In this document: positions 44,689 through 55,178 of the stretch, piece by piece
Numbering within the stretch: position 1 is the stretch's first letter
Layout: each line of letters begins with the position of its first letter
NCBI GenBank assembly: GCA_014529385.2
Contig: CM043955.1
Coordinates: forward strand, 148,567,640-148,631,639
Source: Adiantum capillus-veneris
Lineage: Eukaryota; Streptophyta; Polypodiopsida; Polypodiales; Pteridaceae
Direction of reading: 5' to 3'
Length of the DNA: 64,000 nucleotides
Notes under the pieces: generated by a model
Told to the model about the DNA's origin: nothing
Database searches by the model: none
What the model saw: only the letters and a program-made list of their open reading frames with translations
Translations under genes and position numbers: made by a program

Positions 44689-46007
44689 ATGGATGATGAG
44701 GAGTTTCTTTCTTCTTTGTCACCGCAGCAGAGACAGTGGTACGTGGAGCGTCATCGCTCTAGCGCATCATCGCGCGTTCCTACTCCATCCGCATCTCCCT
44801 CTCTTTCAGAGCATTCGGCGCGCTCTGAAGCTTCGGCGTCGACGAGACGATCTTCACACTCGTCTAGACACCGGCGCTCTAGTGGTGGCGGTGGCGGTGG
44901 CGGTTGTTCTGGGGATTCCTCCGCCGATGCCTCCACACCGCCTCGTGTTCGACGAGGCTCTTTACCCTCCCCTTCTTTGCCCACCCCCACACCAGCCACA
45001 GCATCACCATCTACGCCAGGTTTTGCGCGGCTGACTGTTCCTAGCAGCTACACACCTCTACCTACTCCGCCAGGAGCCACCCCACTCGACACTCCTCGCT
45101 TCGGGGCCGAGACGCCGGTGGAGACACTTGATGTCCGTACCCCCATCGACACGCCGCTAGAGACCCCTGTCGGGACACCCAGGTTCACGCGTCATCGGCC
45201 AGAGGGCTTGCCTTACTCCGTCGACTTCAGCGGCAGCATCATCATGGATGATGACGGCAAGAAGGTGATCTCGCGCATGCATGGTCTTTGCTCTCAGCTG
45301 TTTAGACACTACATACTAAACAAATGGAGTGAAGTACCAAGTGATTTAAAAAACAGAGTCATCAGCATACTTCATGATGAGTTTCCCGTTCCAACACGGG
45401 ATCAACGCTTCAATGAATACCTAATGAAGATTCGAATGCGCGAATACTGCAAACACAAGCGTTCCAAAGTGCAAAAAGCAATCAAGAATGGGTGGAACAG
45501 GCTAGATTGGCTGGCCAAAGAAGATTGGAAGAATGCGAAGAAAGCAGCGCGCGAGAATCCCGACAAGTGGAAGCAACAAAAGGATGCAGCCAGAGCGCGA
45601 GTAGAGGCAGGGAGCTCGCACCACTTGGGGAGCGATGGATGGGCATCATTTGAGGCCGATTTTGTAAGTGTTTTCGCATTGCTCTTTATGTTCGATAGTT
45701 TAGGGTTTATGAGTTTTTTAATTCTAACATAATGAAATCTTTGTATGTTTTGACAGTGGTCGATGACAGGACGTGATCCCACACCGTACGAGCACGAGTA
45801 CGAAGGCAGGAAGGGCTTAAACGCCCTGATGGACATTCTCTGTTCTCGTGGCGGCATGGTTAGTATTAGGTTTTACTCTTTTCTATTTTTTGTATTGTTT
45901 TATAAATGTCGTTATATGTTTATATATACTTACTGAAGGCTGTCTTATTGTCTTTTTTGCAGAATCCGACAGATACGCCGCTTGGACGCGATGAGACGTC
46001 TGACTAG
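44689..46007 (+). CDS. Second CACTA gene (TNPA-like DNA-binding protein), intact
   Basis: Exons 44689-45663, 45757-45858 and 45963-46007 with GT-AG introns, about 373 codons without a stop. A leader intron probably ends at 44686 (tttaatgcag), three bases before the ATG. Residues 1-180 are low in complexity: serine/arginine-rich, a run of seven glycines, then TP-rich repeats (LDTPRFGAETPVETLD and similar). Residues 190-325 form a basic, helical domain (LFRHYILNKWSEVPSDLKNR, KIRMREYCKHKRSKVQ, WLAKEDWKNAKKAARENPDKW) that resembles plant En/Spm-type second transposase proteins. Such proteins bind the subterminal motifs. It is the only intact TE gene in this CACTA, so it might act on related copies. 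Confidence 0.75.
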
Positions 46008-46384
46008 ACGACGTCAGTTTAGCCGTAGCTAGATAGCATTAGTTTAGGGTTTCTCATAGCTTATGTATCATGAGACGGATTCTATACGTCTTTTTGAACC
46101 ATGTATATTATTACATTTGTCACCGCAGTTCCTTTTGCCAATCAATTCTTTATGCCTATGATATTGTACAATTGTCATTATTACATTTGCCAATCAATTC
46201 ATTTTGCCTATGATGTGTACAATTGTCAATTTTACGCTTGTCAATTTTGCAAACAATGCGTCTTGTGGGTGACTATTTTGGGTCTATTATCTACCCTTGC
46301 ACTTTTTTTAAAAAGTGAATCAAGTACAATATGGTTGATGGGTGGCAGGGCATTCAATGCCCTGTCACCAAAAAAAAATTCTCT

Positions 46385-46645
46385 CGGGCGTCGCTATAAC
46401 CGTCGCTATTTATGGCTCTGTAGCGTCGCTATGAGCGTCGCTATAGTCTTCTGTGTAAACGTCGCTATAACCGTCGCTATGAGCGTCGCTATGAGCGTCT
46501 CTATATAGCAACGCTTATAGCAACGCATTTAGCGACGCCTATAGCGACGCATATAGCGACGCTCTCGTAGCGATGCTCGTAGCGACGGTTATAGCGACGC
46601 CGGGGGTTATAAAAACCCAGTGTATTTCCGTCGCTAACAGCGTCA
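46385..46645. repeat. CACTA 3' subterminal array of inverted motif copies
   Basis: About eight copies of CGTCGCTAT-like motif run rightward to about 46500. They are followed by about eight copies in the opposite orientation (ATAGCGACGC and variants) to about 46600, then one or two more in the first orientation. Together they can form a long hairpin. The same motif occurs at the 5' end. These are the expected binding sites for the element's second protein. Confidence 0.92.
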
Positions 46646-46658
46646 CAAGAGCACACAA

Positions 46659-46670
46659 CCTCTTGTAGTG
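46659..46670 (-). repeat. CACTA right terminal inverted repeat
   Basis: cctcttgtagtg on the plus strand, i.e. CACTACAAGAGG inward, followed by the CTC target duplication at 46671-46673. Confidence 0.95.
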
Positions 46671-46746
46671 CTCATCTTCAATTGGCATTCAAGGATAAGA
46701 AGCCAGGATGGAAAGCAGTTCACAGGTTTGGTTTGGAGATCAGTCT

Positions 46747-46759
46747 CCAAGTGGGAGAT
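46747..46759 (+). promoter_or_regulatory. Polypurine tract of the copia element
   Basis: ccaagtgggagat directly precedes the 3' LTR. This wording (AAGTGGGAGATTGTT across the junction) is characteristic of plant copia elements. Confidence 0.92.
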
Positions 46760-47510
46760 TGTTAAGTATGGAGCTTGATTTACCCCTTGTAATTTTTTGT
46801 ACTAAAAACACACATTTGTAAGGCCACCGTTATGGGGAGAAGCCATCATGCATGAAGAAAAATAACTCGCCTTCAAACAAAATCACTCGCCGAAAACTAA
46901 AATTTTCACGGCCAATCCCGAGCAAAGCTCAAGGTTGACTTTTCCGGATGATTATGGCCAGATGGCGGTCGAAAAGTGGTCGAAAAACGATCGGTCATTT
47001 GGCCGGTGGCTGGTAGTCAATGGCTCGTGGCCGATAGTTGCAAGTCAATGGCCGGTGGTGGCCGGTGGCCGATTTCAAAGGAGGACTTGTCTTCTCAAGG
47101 GCGGCCACACATGGGCGGATTGGAGGGTCCGATTTGGAGTTATCTACACAAGGGCGGCTACACATGGATTCCTCTCATGAGAGAGGGCATCCCTTTTGGC
47201 CTTTAAAGGAGGCCATTTCTACACACATTTCATAGTGTGAAGTTGATGCAACAAGGTAGGTGAGGTGGTGAGAGTGAAGCAATGCGGGAGCTCTATTAAG
47301 GGTATAATCCCTTTGTACCTACTTCTTGTTTGAAGTACTAAAGCCATTGAGTGGCTGCTTTCCTGTGGACGTAGCCCACATTGGGTGAACCACGTATATT
47401 GTGTGTGCTCTCTCTCTCTCTACTCTACAATCTCTCGTGTGTGAAAATTTCTCTCTCCCCATTAAGTAAGCTACTCAAATATCCATTTAGCTACATCATA
47501 TTTCCTAACG
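46760..47510 (+). repeat. 3' LTR of the copia element
   Basis: 751 bases, starting TGTTAAGTATGG and ending TTTCCTAAC with the expected final A changed to G. The CT array (about 47408-47421) is much shorter than in the 5' LTR. The right flank ATAGT pairs with AAAGT at 21604-21608. Confidence 0.92.
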
Positions 47511-47515
47511 ATAGT

Positions 47516-48420
47516 ACCAGCGAATGCCCTACTTTTAGAGTGAAATTCAATGGGAATTTCAATGCCTGTGGGAGGTATGATTATCAACCTAAGGATTGCA
47601 TGGTATTTAAGCGTGTAATGGCCAATAGACCAACCTTAGTATGGACAGATGCACCTCGAGTGCCTGCATTGATGCCGGCCCCACCTCTTGAACAAACGTC
47701 ACAACACATGGTCCCTACATGGTCCCTAGGGCCCAAAATGTTGCTCAAACAACACCCTTACCACCTCCAGTGCTAGGACCGCAACCACCACATCTGAGAA
47801 TCACTTCTGTGAATCAAGTGGGTTGTGAGTCATATATTGCTTATTTGGAAGGATGTGAGGAAGATATATGCCCTAATATTGCCTATGGGATTGATGCGCT
47901 TAAAGAAGGTCCACAATACTACATGGAGGACTATTAGGGACAATTCAAACCTGTCTATCAAGTAGCTGCTCTTGCTGCAAGATGCCAAAATATCAATTAA
48001 ACTGCTAAGAGACCACCTCTTCAATGCTATGAGTGTAGAGGTCCACATCGTGTGTCCGAGTGTCCTATTAGGCTACAAAATAATGCCACACTAATACAAA
48101 CCAATCAAGCAAACACGTCTACAATGCCAATACTCATGTGTAATCGATGTGGCATAGATCATTTGATTGCCCAATGTCAGATTAATTCAAATGCACCGAA
48201 GATCACGCCATTAAACTTGATTGAGGTTACTGAGGAGCCATCACAAAGTACACCTGTGGTACCAGTAAACGTACTCACACGATCAATGCTCCAAAACAAA
48301 ATTATATTATGGAAGAAAGAGACACGGCATCAATTGTCCAATCTCAGAAGAAGAAGAAAACACGAAAGAAGATACCGCAAAAAGCAACGAATTCAGACCC
48401 CAGCTCAAAGAGTAACATAG
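47516..48420 (+). pseudogene. gag of element II, second part with two CX2CX3HX4C knuckles
   Basis: This continues the gag frame broken at 21608. An 11-base tandem duplication (atggtccctac, about 47708-47729) shifts the frame after QTSQH, and the sequence continues as NVAQTTPLPPPVLG. After a degraded stretch (stops at about 47935 and 47998), two knuckles appear: CYECRGPHRVSEC (about 48030) and CNRCGIDHLIAQC (about 48141). Both have three residues between the second cysteine and the histidine, as in element A. The region ends in an arginine/lysine-rich tail. Confidence 0.72.
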
Positions 48421-48874
48421 GAACTGGTGACGACCCCATATATATGAACGACACTGAAGAGGATTCTGATTCAGGTGAGACCATGGAAGCCAAAACGAAC
48501 ACTAGGAAAGAAACCAACAAGGAAGATTGTCATGAGCCGCAATGGCTAGGATCCAAGAAGAAGATAGGAACTTATCCAAACCCTACAGAGCAGATCGAGC
48601 GGGTCAAGCAATTAAGGAGTTTGGTAGAAGAAGATACCCAAATGGATCTAGAGTCAGCACTAGGAAGATCTAGTTTACACACACAGTGTTCCCTACGCAA
48701 CAACAACCTCAAAAAATCCATAGATATATCCCTAACCAACCTAGTGTCATCCAAGAAGAAAGTGACTTAAAGTCATGGGAAAGTGGGCGTACTCACTTCT
48801 TGTTGGAAAGAATGTTTACACAGGGACTACCTGACCCTATCAAAGAAATGGAGATCCCATCTTCCCCACGTTAA
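48309..48874 (+). pseudogene. Charged linker between gag and protease of element II
   Basis: Frames here are lysine/glutamate-rich (for example NIGTGDDPIYMNDTEEDSDS), then QIERVKQLRSLVEEDTQM, with a frameshift near 48690. Element A has an equivalent charged region at 1117-2009. No enzyme motif is seen; it probably belongs to the Gag C-terminus. Confidence 0.5.
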
Positions 48875-48892
48875 GGGACTAAAGCCCAAAAG

Positions 48893-49744
48893 GTGCCATT
48901 AAATATTGCCAAATTGATGGATTTCATGGCTTCTGAAGTTAGAATCACCATCATGTCCAAACTGTATGGAGACCCTAAGCTATTCTTAGCTCTTCGAGTT
49001 GTCCTCAATGGAGAACTAAAAGTCAGGCTACCACAATTTGCACAAATGGATGGAGTTAGGGAGATGCCAATAGAGGAGGAACACTTAGATCCACAACCCA
49101 ACCTAGATAAGAACCCTATTGTAGAAATACTTGTTAACAAGTTGGGACAATACTTTGAGGGAGATGAATCCAATGCAAGTATACCAATCACTACCAAGGG
49201 ATTAACTGTGAAGGAAATCCTTGATGGTGGCGCTAGGGTTAGCATTGTGACTAAAAAATGTTGGGAAACTATGGGAAGACCTCACCTTGCGACCACAACC
49301 ATAGTAGTAAAGATGGCCAATGGGTCTATTGTTAAACCTATTGGGATGCTAGAAGATCTCAAGATCAAGGTCTTTTGACATAAAATAAGAATTACCTTCA
49401 TTGTTATGGATTTCTCCAAGCACACTATGGCATCTAAGATGATCTTAGAACGTCCTTTCATGAGGGAAGCAAAAATGGTGCATGACTGGTCTAAAAACCA
49501 TGTCTACTTGCAGTTCCAAGATTTTGTCATTCGAGGGGATCTTGTAACCGGTCGAGGGGAAACAGGTTTATAATTGATCAGAGATCTAACACCACATTTC
49601 ACTCTGCCCCATTACAGTATTGTTACACGTAAAGTGGACACTAATGTTGGGGAAGATTCTCCGTATATGGATGTACTACTCTGGGACCAACCCCCTCACC
49701 ATGTGCTCCATGGCGTGAGTGCACAAATGCAAGTTCTTATTTGA
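48893..49744 (+). pseudogene. Retropepsin of element II
   Basis: The catalytic region ILDGGARVSIVTKKCWETMG at about 49218-49277 has DGGA in place of DSGA. A TGA at 49377-49379 breaks the frame. In the same frame the second half continues with ITFIVMDFSKHTMASKMILE and RPFMREAKMVHDW, ending in a post-protease segment near 49735. The layout matches element A (EYCEGEDGN ... ILDSGAG ... ILGRQFM), which supports a shared family. The TGA lies where arginine would fit, again a possible CGA decay. Confidence 0.75.
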
Positions 49745-49746
49745 GT

Positions 49747-49748
49747 GT

Positions 49749-49786
<38 letters not shown>

Positions 49787-49809
49787 AGAGAGAGAGAGAG
49801 AGAGAGAGA
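49747..49809. repeat. (GA)n array at the element II / LINE junction
   Basis: About 30 GA units with two interruptions (gggaggag). It marks the point where gypsy coding sequence stops and LINE sequence starts. A shorter GA array also follows the LINE 3' end at 59586-59611. Confidence 0.95.
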
Positions 49810-50052
49810 TGTCGAGTTTCAACATATCTATGCCTGCATGGGGGCCGTAATGCTTCTCGACTCTCTAAGGATCGCCTGCCTCCTGCTTCACAGGTCCCTT
49901 TTTGACCCTTGATATATGGCCTTGCCTAAGGACCCTAATGATGAAGTGTCTTCTTCTGTTCTTGGTGGTGAGGATGTGCCTTTTGACTCTTTGGCCATGA
50001 CTGAAGCTCTACGTGACTCTCTTATCACGAGGACATCCAGCCAGGCCAAGAT

Positions 50053-50258
50053 TTTATAGATGGATTGTAATGGACAAGATTTTATATTCTCAGTCTGGCC
50101 TTTATGAGGTGCTTTTTTTCAAGAAGGATGACAAGAAGTCCTTTCTTACTTCATGGGTTTAGATGGATTGTAATGGAAAAGATTTTATATTCTCGGTCTG
50201 GCCTTTATGAGGTGCTTTTTTTCAAGAAGGATGACAAGAAGTCCTTTCTTACTTCATC
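50053..50258. repeat. Tandem duplication of about 104 bp inside the LINE
   Basis: 50053-50154 and 50155-50258 share tagatggattgtaatgg, attttatattctc, and ggcctttatgaggtgcttt through ctttcttacttcat, with about five differences. It lies in the ORF1/endonuclease 5' region. Confidence 0.9.
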
Positions 50259-50479
50259 CACCATAATTCTTTGTGGCCAGGTAGTTCATGTTTTTGCAGT
50301 GGGGCAGCCTGTTAGGAAAATTAAGCACAAGCTTATGAGAAAATGTTCTATATAGGGTGAGCTTCTTGACCTTCCCTCTTATGTATGGCCCTGTATTATA
50401 GAGATTATCTTTCCTTGGGCAAAGTCCTGTTTAGCCCTACGATAAACTGTCCCAACAGAAACAAAGCCTATTTTGTGGG

Positions 50480-51371
50480 AAACTGATAGAGAATTTCCCT
50501 CTTCTTCTAAATGTATATGCCCCTAATGAGAGTAAGGGAAGAGTCTCTCTTTGGAATTAGTGTTTGGAATTAAATTTAAAAATGCAGGGATATTGGGAGG
50601 AGACTTTAATATTGGTACATTGGCTGAGGATATCACCTCTATCTCCTCAGTAATTGGGGTGAATGAATCCAAGGTGAGGGACAAGCTAGCTAGGAAATTT
50701 ATGCTCATTAATGCCTGGGATGGTAACTCTTTTCGGGCTGGGTATATATTTCACTCCTTGTCTCATCAATCTTCCGGTCTAGACTTGATAGGGCTTATTT
50801 TATGAAAATAGACTGGCTGCCTTCTAAGAAAACATGCTATGTCGATATGGCCATGGTCTTGTCTGATCATTTTCCCATCTATTGTTCATTATTTGATGTT
50901 GAAATGTACTCTTTTGCTTTTGGGGATAGAAGACCAATAACAAGCATGTTGGACAATCCTCATTTTCAAAAGGATGTGCAGGATATGATTGTCAGATTCA
51001 AGTCCTCTTTCTCTTATCATATTTATGTTTGGATGCACATTTGCTTAGAACTTCAACACATTATTAGGAAGGCAGGGAAAAAGGAAGCTGCCAGGGCTAG
51101 GGAGAAATGTAAGGTTGCTCAATTAATTGTTCAACATCTTGCTCAACAGGTTAAAGTCTCTAAATTGTGTCAAATGGATCTTGAGAACTTGCAACAGTCC
51201 AAAGAGGTGTTGCTTAAAAATGAAGAAGGAAAAGCAACAAGGTGCAGGTTTCTATGTAGAGTTCATGCTTTGCAATATTGTAAAGACACATCTAAATGTT
51301 TATTTAACAAATTTAAGGCTAGAAGGAAGAGGGATCTGATGCACTCTTTGCAAGCTGGAGGATGGTTCTAA
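50480..51371 (+). pseudogene. LINE endonuclease and linker remnant
   Basis: The apurinic-type endonuclease blocks are LLLNVYAPNESKGR (about 50505), GGDFNIGT (about 50595), SGLDLI (about 50773) and VLSDHFPIYCSL (about 50855), i.e. the conserved NVYAPN, GDFN and SDH signatures. This enzyme nicks the target DNA for primed reverse transcription. A stop at about 50803-50805 and a shift split it. 50940-51371 is a helical, lysine-rich linker before RT. Confidence 0.78.
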
Positions 51372-51429
51372 AGTAAAAAACCATGCACATAATATGAGGT
51401 ACGTACTGTGAATCCTTTTATGGGAAACT

Positions 51430-52046
51430 TTTGGGAGGTAATGTCCTATTGATAGGGATGCAGTTGTTAAGGACTTGTTATTACAGACTGTGGATGCATG
51501 TATTGAGCAGTCTGCTGCTAACAGGATGGAGTCACCTTTTGAGGTGGTTGAGATCAAATATGCCCTTGCTAAATTGGGAAATGAAAAAATACATGGAATT
51601 TGTGGTGTATCCAAAGAGTTTGTTCTCAAATTTTGGAAGGAATTATAGGATATTGTTATGGCTCTTATCAATGGTTCATGGGCTGCTCATTACATGGGCC
51701 CATGCCTAAAATGAGGAATTATAAAGCCTATTCCCAAATAGGCCTTTCCTCAAAAAATTGACCAGTGGTGGAGACCTATCACCATGATGGGCATTATATA
51801 AAAGCTCTTGGCTAAGGCTGTTGGTCTCATACTCAGCCCATTGCTCAGGAAGTTCAACAATAAAGCTCAATCTATGTTCATTAGTGGAAGATCCATCTTT
51901 CACAACATCTTGAGAGTGCATATTGACATTGAACATGCTTAGAGGTCTAAGAAAGATATGGTCATGTTGCAAGTGGACTTTGAGAATTGACATAGTTCAA
52001 TGGGACTTTATTGTTGGGGTGCTCAAGAAAGTGGGATTTAGCCCTA
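51430..52046 (+). pseudogene. LINE reverse transcriptase, first part
   Basis: Blocks in order: YALAKLGNEKIHGICGVSKE (about 51560), IIKPIPK and WWRPITMMGII (about 51720-51800), KLLAKAVGLILSPLLRKF, a decayed AQSMFISGRSI, then MVMLQVDFE with the motif A aspartate (about 51957). After a shift it continues with VQWDFIVGVLKKVGFSPRIV to 52046. Several stops are present. The sequence then enters LTR-like DNA. Confidence 0.78.
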
Positions 52047-52119
52047 GAATTGTAAGTACATGGGTCCTATGGGCAAGGCCATTGGCATGGTCGGACAGTG
52101 TGTACGCTAGGGGGAGGAG
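52047..52119 (-). repeat. Partial inverted LTR copy next to the chromovirus
   Basis: tgtaagtacatgggtcctat and onward to ctaggggga is the inverse complement of the right half of the adjacent LTR (52175-52241), about 85-90 percent similar. Together they form a hairpin of roughly 70-base arms. It may be a remnant of a second, opposite insertion or an inverted duplication formed at integration. Confidence 0.8.
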
Positions 52120-52241
52120 TGAAAGGGCGGTGGTAATGCGTGTGCTAGTCTCCACCCAGCCGTGCTATCTTATAGGCTTCCCCTAGTGTACACACTGTCT
52201 GGCTGTGCCGATGGCCTTGCCCATAGGACCCATTCCTTACA
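52120..52241 (-). repeat. 3' LTR (122 bp) of the chromovirus
   Basis: Plus strand from tgaaagggcggtgg to attccttaca. It is matched by 57613-57735 with about 14 differences. Confidence 0.88.
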
Positions 52242-52266
52242 TTACCCCCCCCCCCCCCCCCCTTGG
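52242..52266 (-). promoter_or_regulatory. Polypurine tract, a run of 18 G on the element strand
   Basis: Plus-strand C at 52245-52262 directly inside the 3' LTR. On the element strand the order is AAGG, G18, TAA, LTR. A homopolymer of this length may vary between individuals or be misjudged in sequencing. Confidence 0.8.
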
Positions 52267-52568
52267 AGAATCATTTTTGTCCTCGACAAAAAATGTAGGA
52301 AAATGTTTCTTAAGTACGGAGACATTTTCTCATGTAGAACCTTCTTCAGGTCTATCTAGCCATTTTACCAACACCTGTCGTCTAATGATGTCTGGTGCGA
52401 AGCTCATGAGAATCCAAAATCTTTTCGGGCTCATGAGGAATGCTTGGCAGTTCGATAAGGTCAACTAACATACCTGTGTCAATGAAGTTATCATTCTGTC
52501 CTAGCTATTTTCGTAAACGGCTAACATGAAAAACAGGATGAACTCGTGAGTGCTCTGGGAGAGCTAAC
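52265..52568 (-). pseudogene. Chromodomain and integrase C-terminus of the chromovirus
   Basis: The frame after integrase gives [20 protein letters not shown] and FHVSRLRK, then EPEKILDSHELRTRHH. After a one-base shift RRQVLVKWLDRPEEGSTWEN follows except that W is a TGA, then VSVLKKHFPTFFVEDKND. These are the strands of a chromodomain, including the KW(L) and TWE core. Chromodomains guide integration to heterochromatin marked by methylated histone H3. One shift and one or two stops inactivate it. Confidence 0.8.
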
Positions 52569-53400
52569 TTATAGGCAACTTGACCTATACGTTTGAGAAT
52601 GGTAAGACGGTCCACAATAGCGTGGTGAAAGTTTAGCAACTTTTCCCGTCTTCAGACTTTCTGAATGCTCCAGAACTTTGAGGAAAACCTTGTCTCCTTC
52701 TTTGAAAGTAGCAAGACGATGATGCTCATCTGCGTACTTCTTATATCGATCTTGAGCTTGCTTAACATTCTGTCGAGTAACTAGAAGCATGTCAAAATGG
52801 CCTTGGAGAAAATCCTTCACTTGTTGTATCTTCTCCTTAGCCAACCCCACCATAACGGGTGATCTAGGTTGAAATCCATATAAAAGCATAAATGGACTAA
52901 ACTCTGTAGTCACATGCTTTGAACTATTATAAGCAAATTCCAATATAGATAAGTAGTCTTCCCAATTGGTTTGCTTCTTGCTAATGTATGCTCGTAGCAT
53001 ATCCTCTAGCACTTTATTAACTGTTTCTGTTTGACCATCCATTTATGGATGATTAGCCGTACTTAGATTAAGTTTAGTCTCCAACTTTTGGAACACAGCT
53101 CTCCAGAAGTGATTATCGACCTTTCGATCTCTAAAACTAATGATACTAGCTAGAAGAGCGTAGAGTTTATATATATGCTCTACAAATACCCATGCTAATT
53201 CCGGTGTCTTAACGGTAGTCTTAGTGGGAATGAATCAATCCATCTTTGTGAGACGGTCTACAATTACCCAAATGGCATCATGGCCACGATTTATAGTAGG
53301 TAGTCCTACTAGCTTGAGGCGCTCTGCCTTATTAACTTGGCAAGGTTGGCAGTTTAGTACTTACTCCTGAACATAATGATGTAAACCCGGCCAATAAAAT
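52569..53400 (-). pseudogene. Integrase of the chromovirus
   Basis: From the right: the zinc part starts in the preceding frame (ECHDSPSASHLRI, about 53460) and continues with CQPCQVNKAERL (about 53345). The core shows AIWVIVDRLTKMD (about 53275) with a catalytic aspartate. A degraded ISFRDRKVDNHFWRAVFQKL (about 53130) follows, where SDRD is expected. ANHP-stop-MDGQTETVNK (about 53040) carries the catalytic glutamate. The well-preserved end spans 53042-52569 (FAYNSSKHVTTEFSPFMLLY). The stop TAA near 53043 and the altered second-aspartate region show decay. Confidence 0.82.
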
Positions 53401-54116
53401 TATCGTGGAACTAAGGCATATGTCTTTTGAATACGTAAATGACTAGCACTTGGACTATCATGACACTCAAATAAGATTTGGCACCTAGTGTTTGAGTCCT
53501 TTGGCACACATACTCTACCTTTGTGGAGTAAGTAGCCATCATAAATGGAAAAATTCTTCCATTGCTTAAGCTCTTCTTGAGTAGAGGTGGATCTCTGTGT
53601 GCTGGAGTTTTTATCTGCGCGTGCAGAGACATGTTGATCTGGCTGTTCAGAGACATGTGAGTGTGAAGGATCACTTTTTAAAACTGCACTCCGTTGATCA
53701 TGTGCACACTTGCCACGTAATGACTCCAAAAATCCACTCTTTAGTTTCGTGAAAGCAAGTGAATTAATTTGAGGCATCTGACTTAATGCATCCGCTACTA
53801 CATTATATCGCCCCTTGCGATATCGTAGCTTACAATAATAATCTTGAAGGATTTTTTCCCATCTAGCTTTATGCACCTTCAAGTCTGTTTTAGTAAACCA
53901 TTTGATACTCTCATGGTCAAAAACTACTTCAAACTCGTCACCATATAAGTAGTGTCGCCACTTTCGTAAAGCGTGAATTATGGCATAGACCTCTTGCTTA
54001 TAAACAGAATAATTCTGTTGAGCTCTATCTAAATTTTTACTTTCAAAGGCTATAGGTCTTCCCTCCTGGAGCAGTACCGCACCAATGGCTTTATCACTAG
54101 CATCAATCTCTACCAC
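53400..54116 (-). pseudogene. RNase H and integrase zinc start of the chromovirus
   Basis: 238 codons. RNase H blocks: VEIDASDKAIGAVLLQ (catalytic aspartate), NYSVYKQEVYAIIHALRKWR (catalytic glutamate), FDHESIKWF (TDH altered to FDH) and NVVADALSQMP. A serine-rich spacer with HVSEQPDQHVSARA repeats follows, then YDGYLLHKGRVCVPKD and the first two histidines of the integrase zinc site. The frame is stop-free, but pol is broken on both sides. Confidence 0.85.
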
Positions 54117-54269
54117 AAACGGCTTAAGTGGGTCGATGATTGCTAGGATGGGAGGAGTGGCTATAACTACCTTAAGCTATTCAAACTGCGTCTTTGGGAT
54201 TCTTCCCAAGAAAAGGTTTTACCTTTTTCTTTAAGTTGATCCATCATAGGAACAATGATTTTGGCATAG

Positions 54270-55090
54270 TCACGGATATATTGTTGATAAAATCCAGCCA
54301 TGCCTAAAAAATATTTGAAGCTCCTCAACCGTGTTGGGATGTGGCCATCGAAGAATGGTAGCGACCTTGTCAGTGTCCATCTTGATGCCAGAATAAGAGA
54401 TTACATGACCGAGGTAATGTATCTCTGTTTTAAAGAAATCACATGTGCTTTGCGTAGCATACAATGCATGAGCTCGTAGTTGTTCAAACACTAATCGTAA
54501 GTGTTCTCTATGTTCATCTTCAGTCTTACTGTAAAGAGAATGTCATCAAGGAAAACTACAACAAATTTTCCAAGATAGGGACATAAGACACTATCCATGA
54601 GTGTCATAAATGTAGTTAGAGCATTGGTTAGACCAAAAGGCATAACCAAAAATTCAAAATGCCCAAACCGTGTTCTCAAGGCAGTTTTGGAGATATCTTG
54701 CAGTAGGATACGTACCTGTTGGTATCCTGAACAAAGATCTATCTTTGTATAGTATCTTGCCCCGTGGAGTTGATCAAACAACTCATCCACTCGAGGCAAA
54801 GGATACTTGTTCTTGATGGTTATCGCATTTAATCCGTGATAATCTACGCACATGCGCATACCATCTTTCTTTTTTACCAATAGAATTGGTGATGCCCAAG
54901 GCAAAGTACTAGGTCTAATGAAACCACGAGCGAGGTAGTCAGCCAACTGACTCTCAACCTCCTTGGATTCTCTAGCACTCATACAATAAGGTGGTTTACT
55001 CACCGGTTTAGTGCCTGACAACATGTATGCCATGCTGCACATCACGTGTAGGGGGTAAACCAGGTGGTAAATCACTTGATAACACATCAC
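54270..55090 (-). pseudogene. Reverse transcriptase of the chromovirus
   Basis: The frame 55090-54491 shows [71 protein letters not shown] and [10 protein letters not shown] with the catalytic aspartate pair. After a one-base shift, 54491-54270 gives the thumb (FFKTEIHYLGHVISYSGIKM, VATILRWPHPNTVEELQIFF). A further shift precedes RNase H. All key RT motifs are visible. Confidence 0.87.
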
Positions 55091-55178
55091 TATACTTCGT
55101 GAGTAAGTGAGTCAACTTTTGCCGTGCAAAAGGAGAAAGTAAACTAGAGTTATGCTGGGATGGAGAATCTTGTAATTC

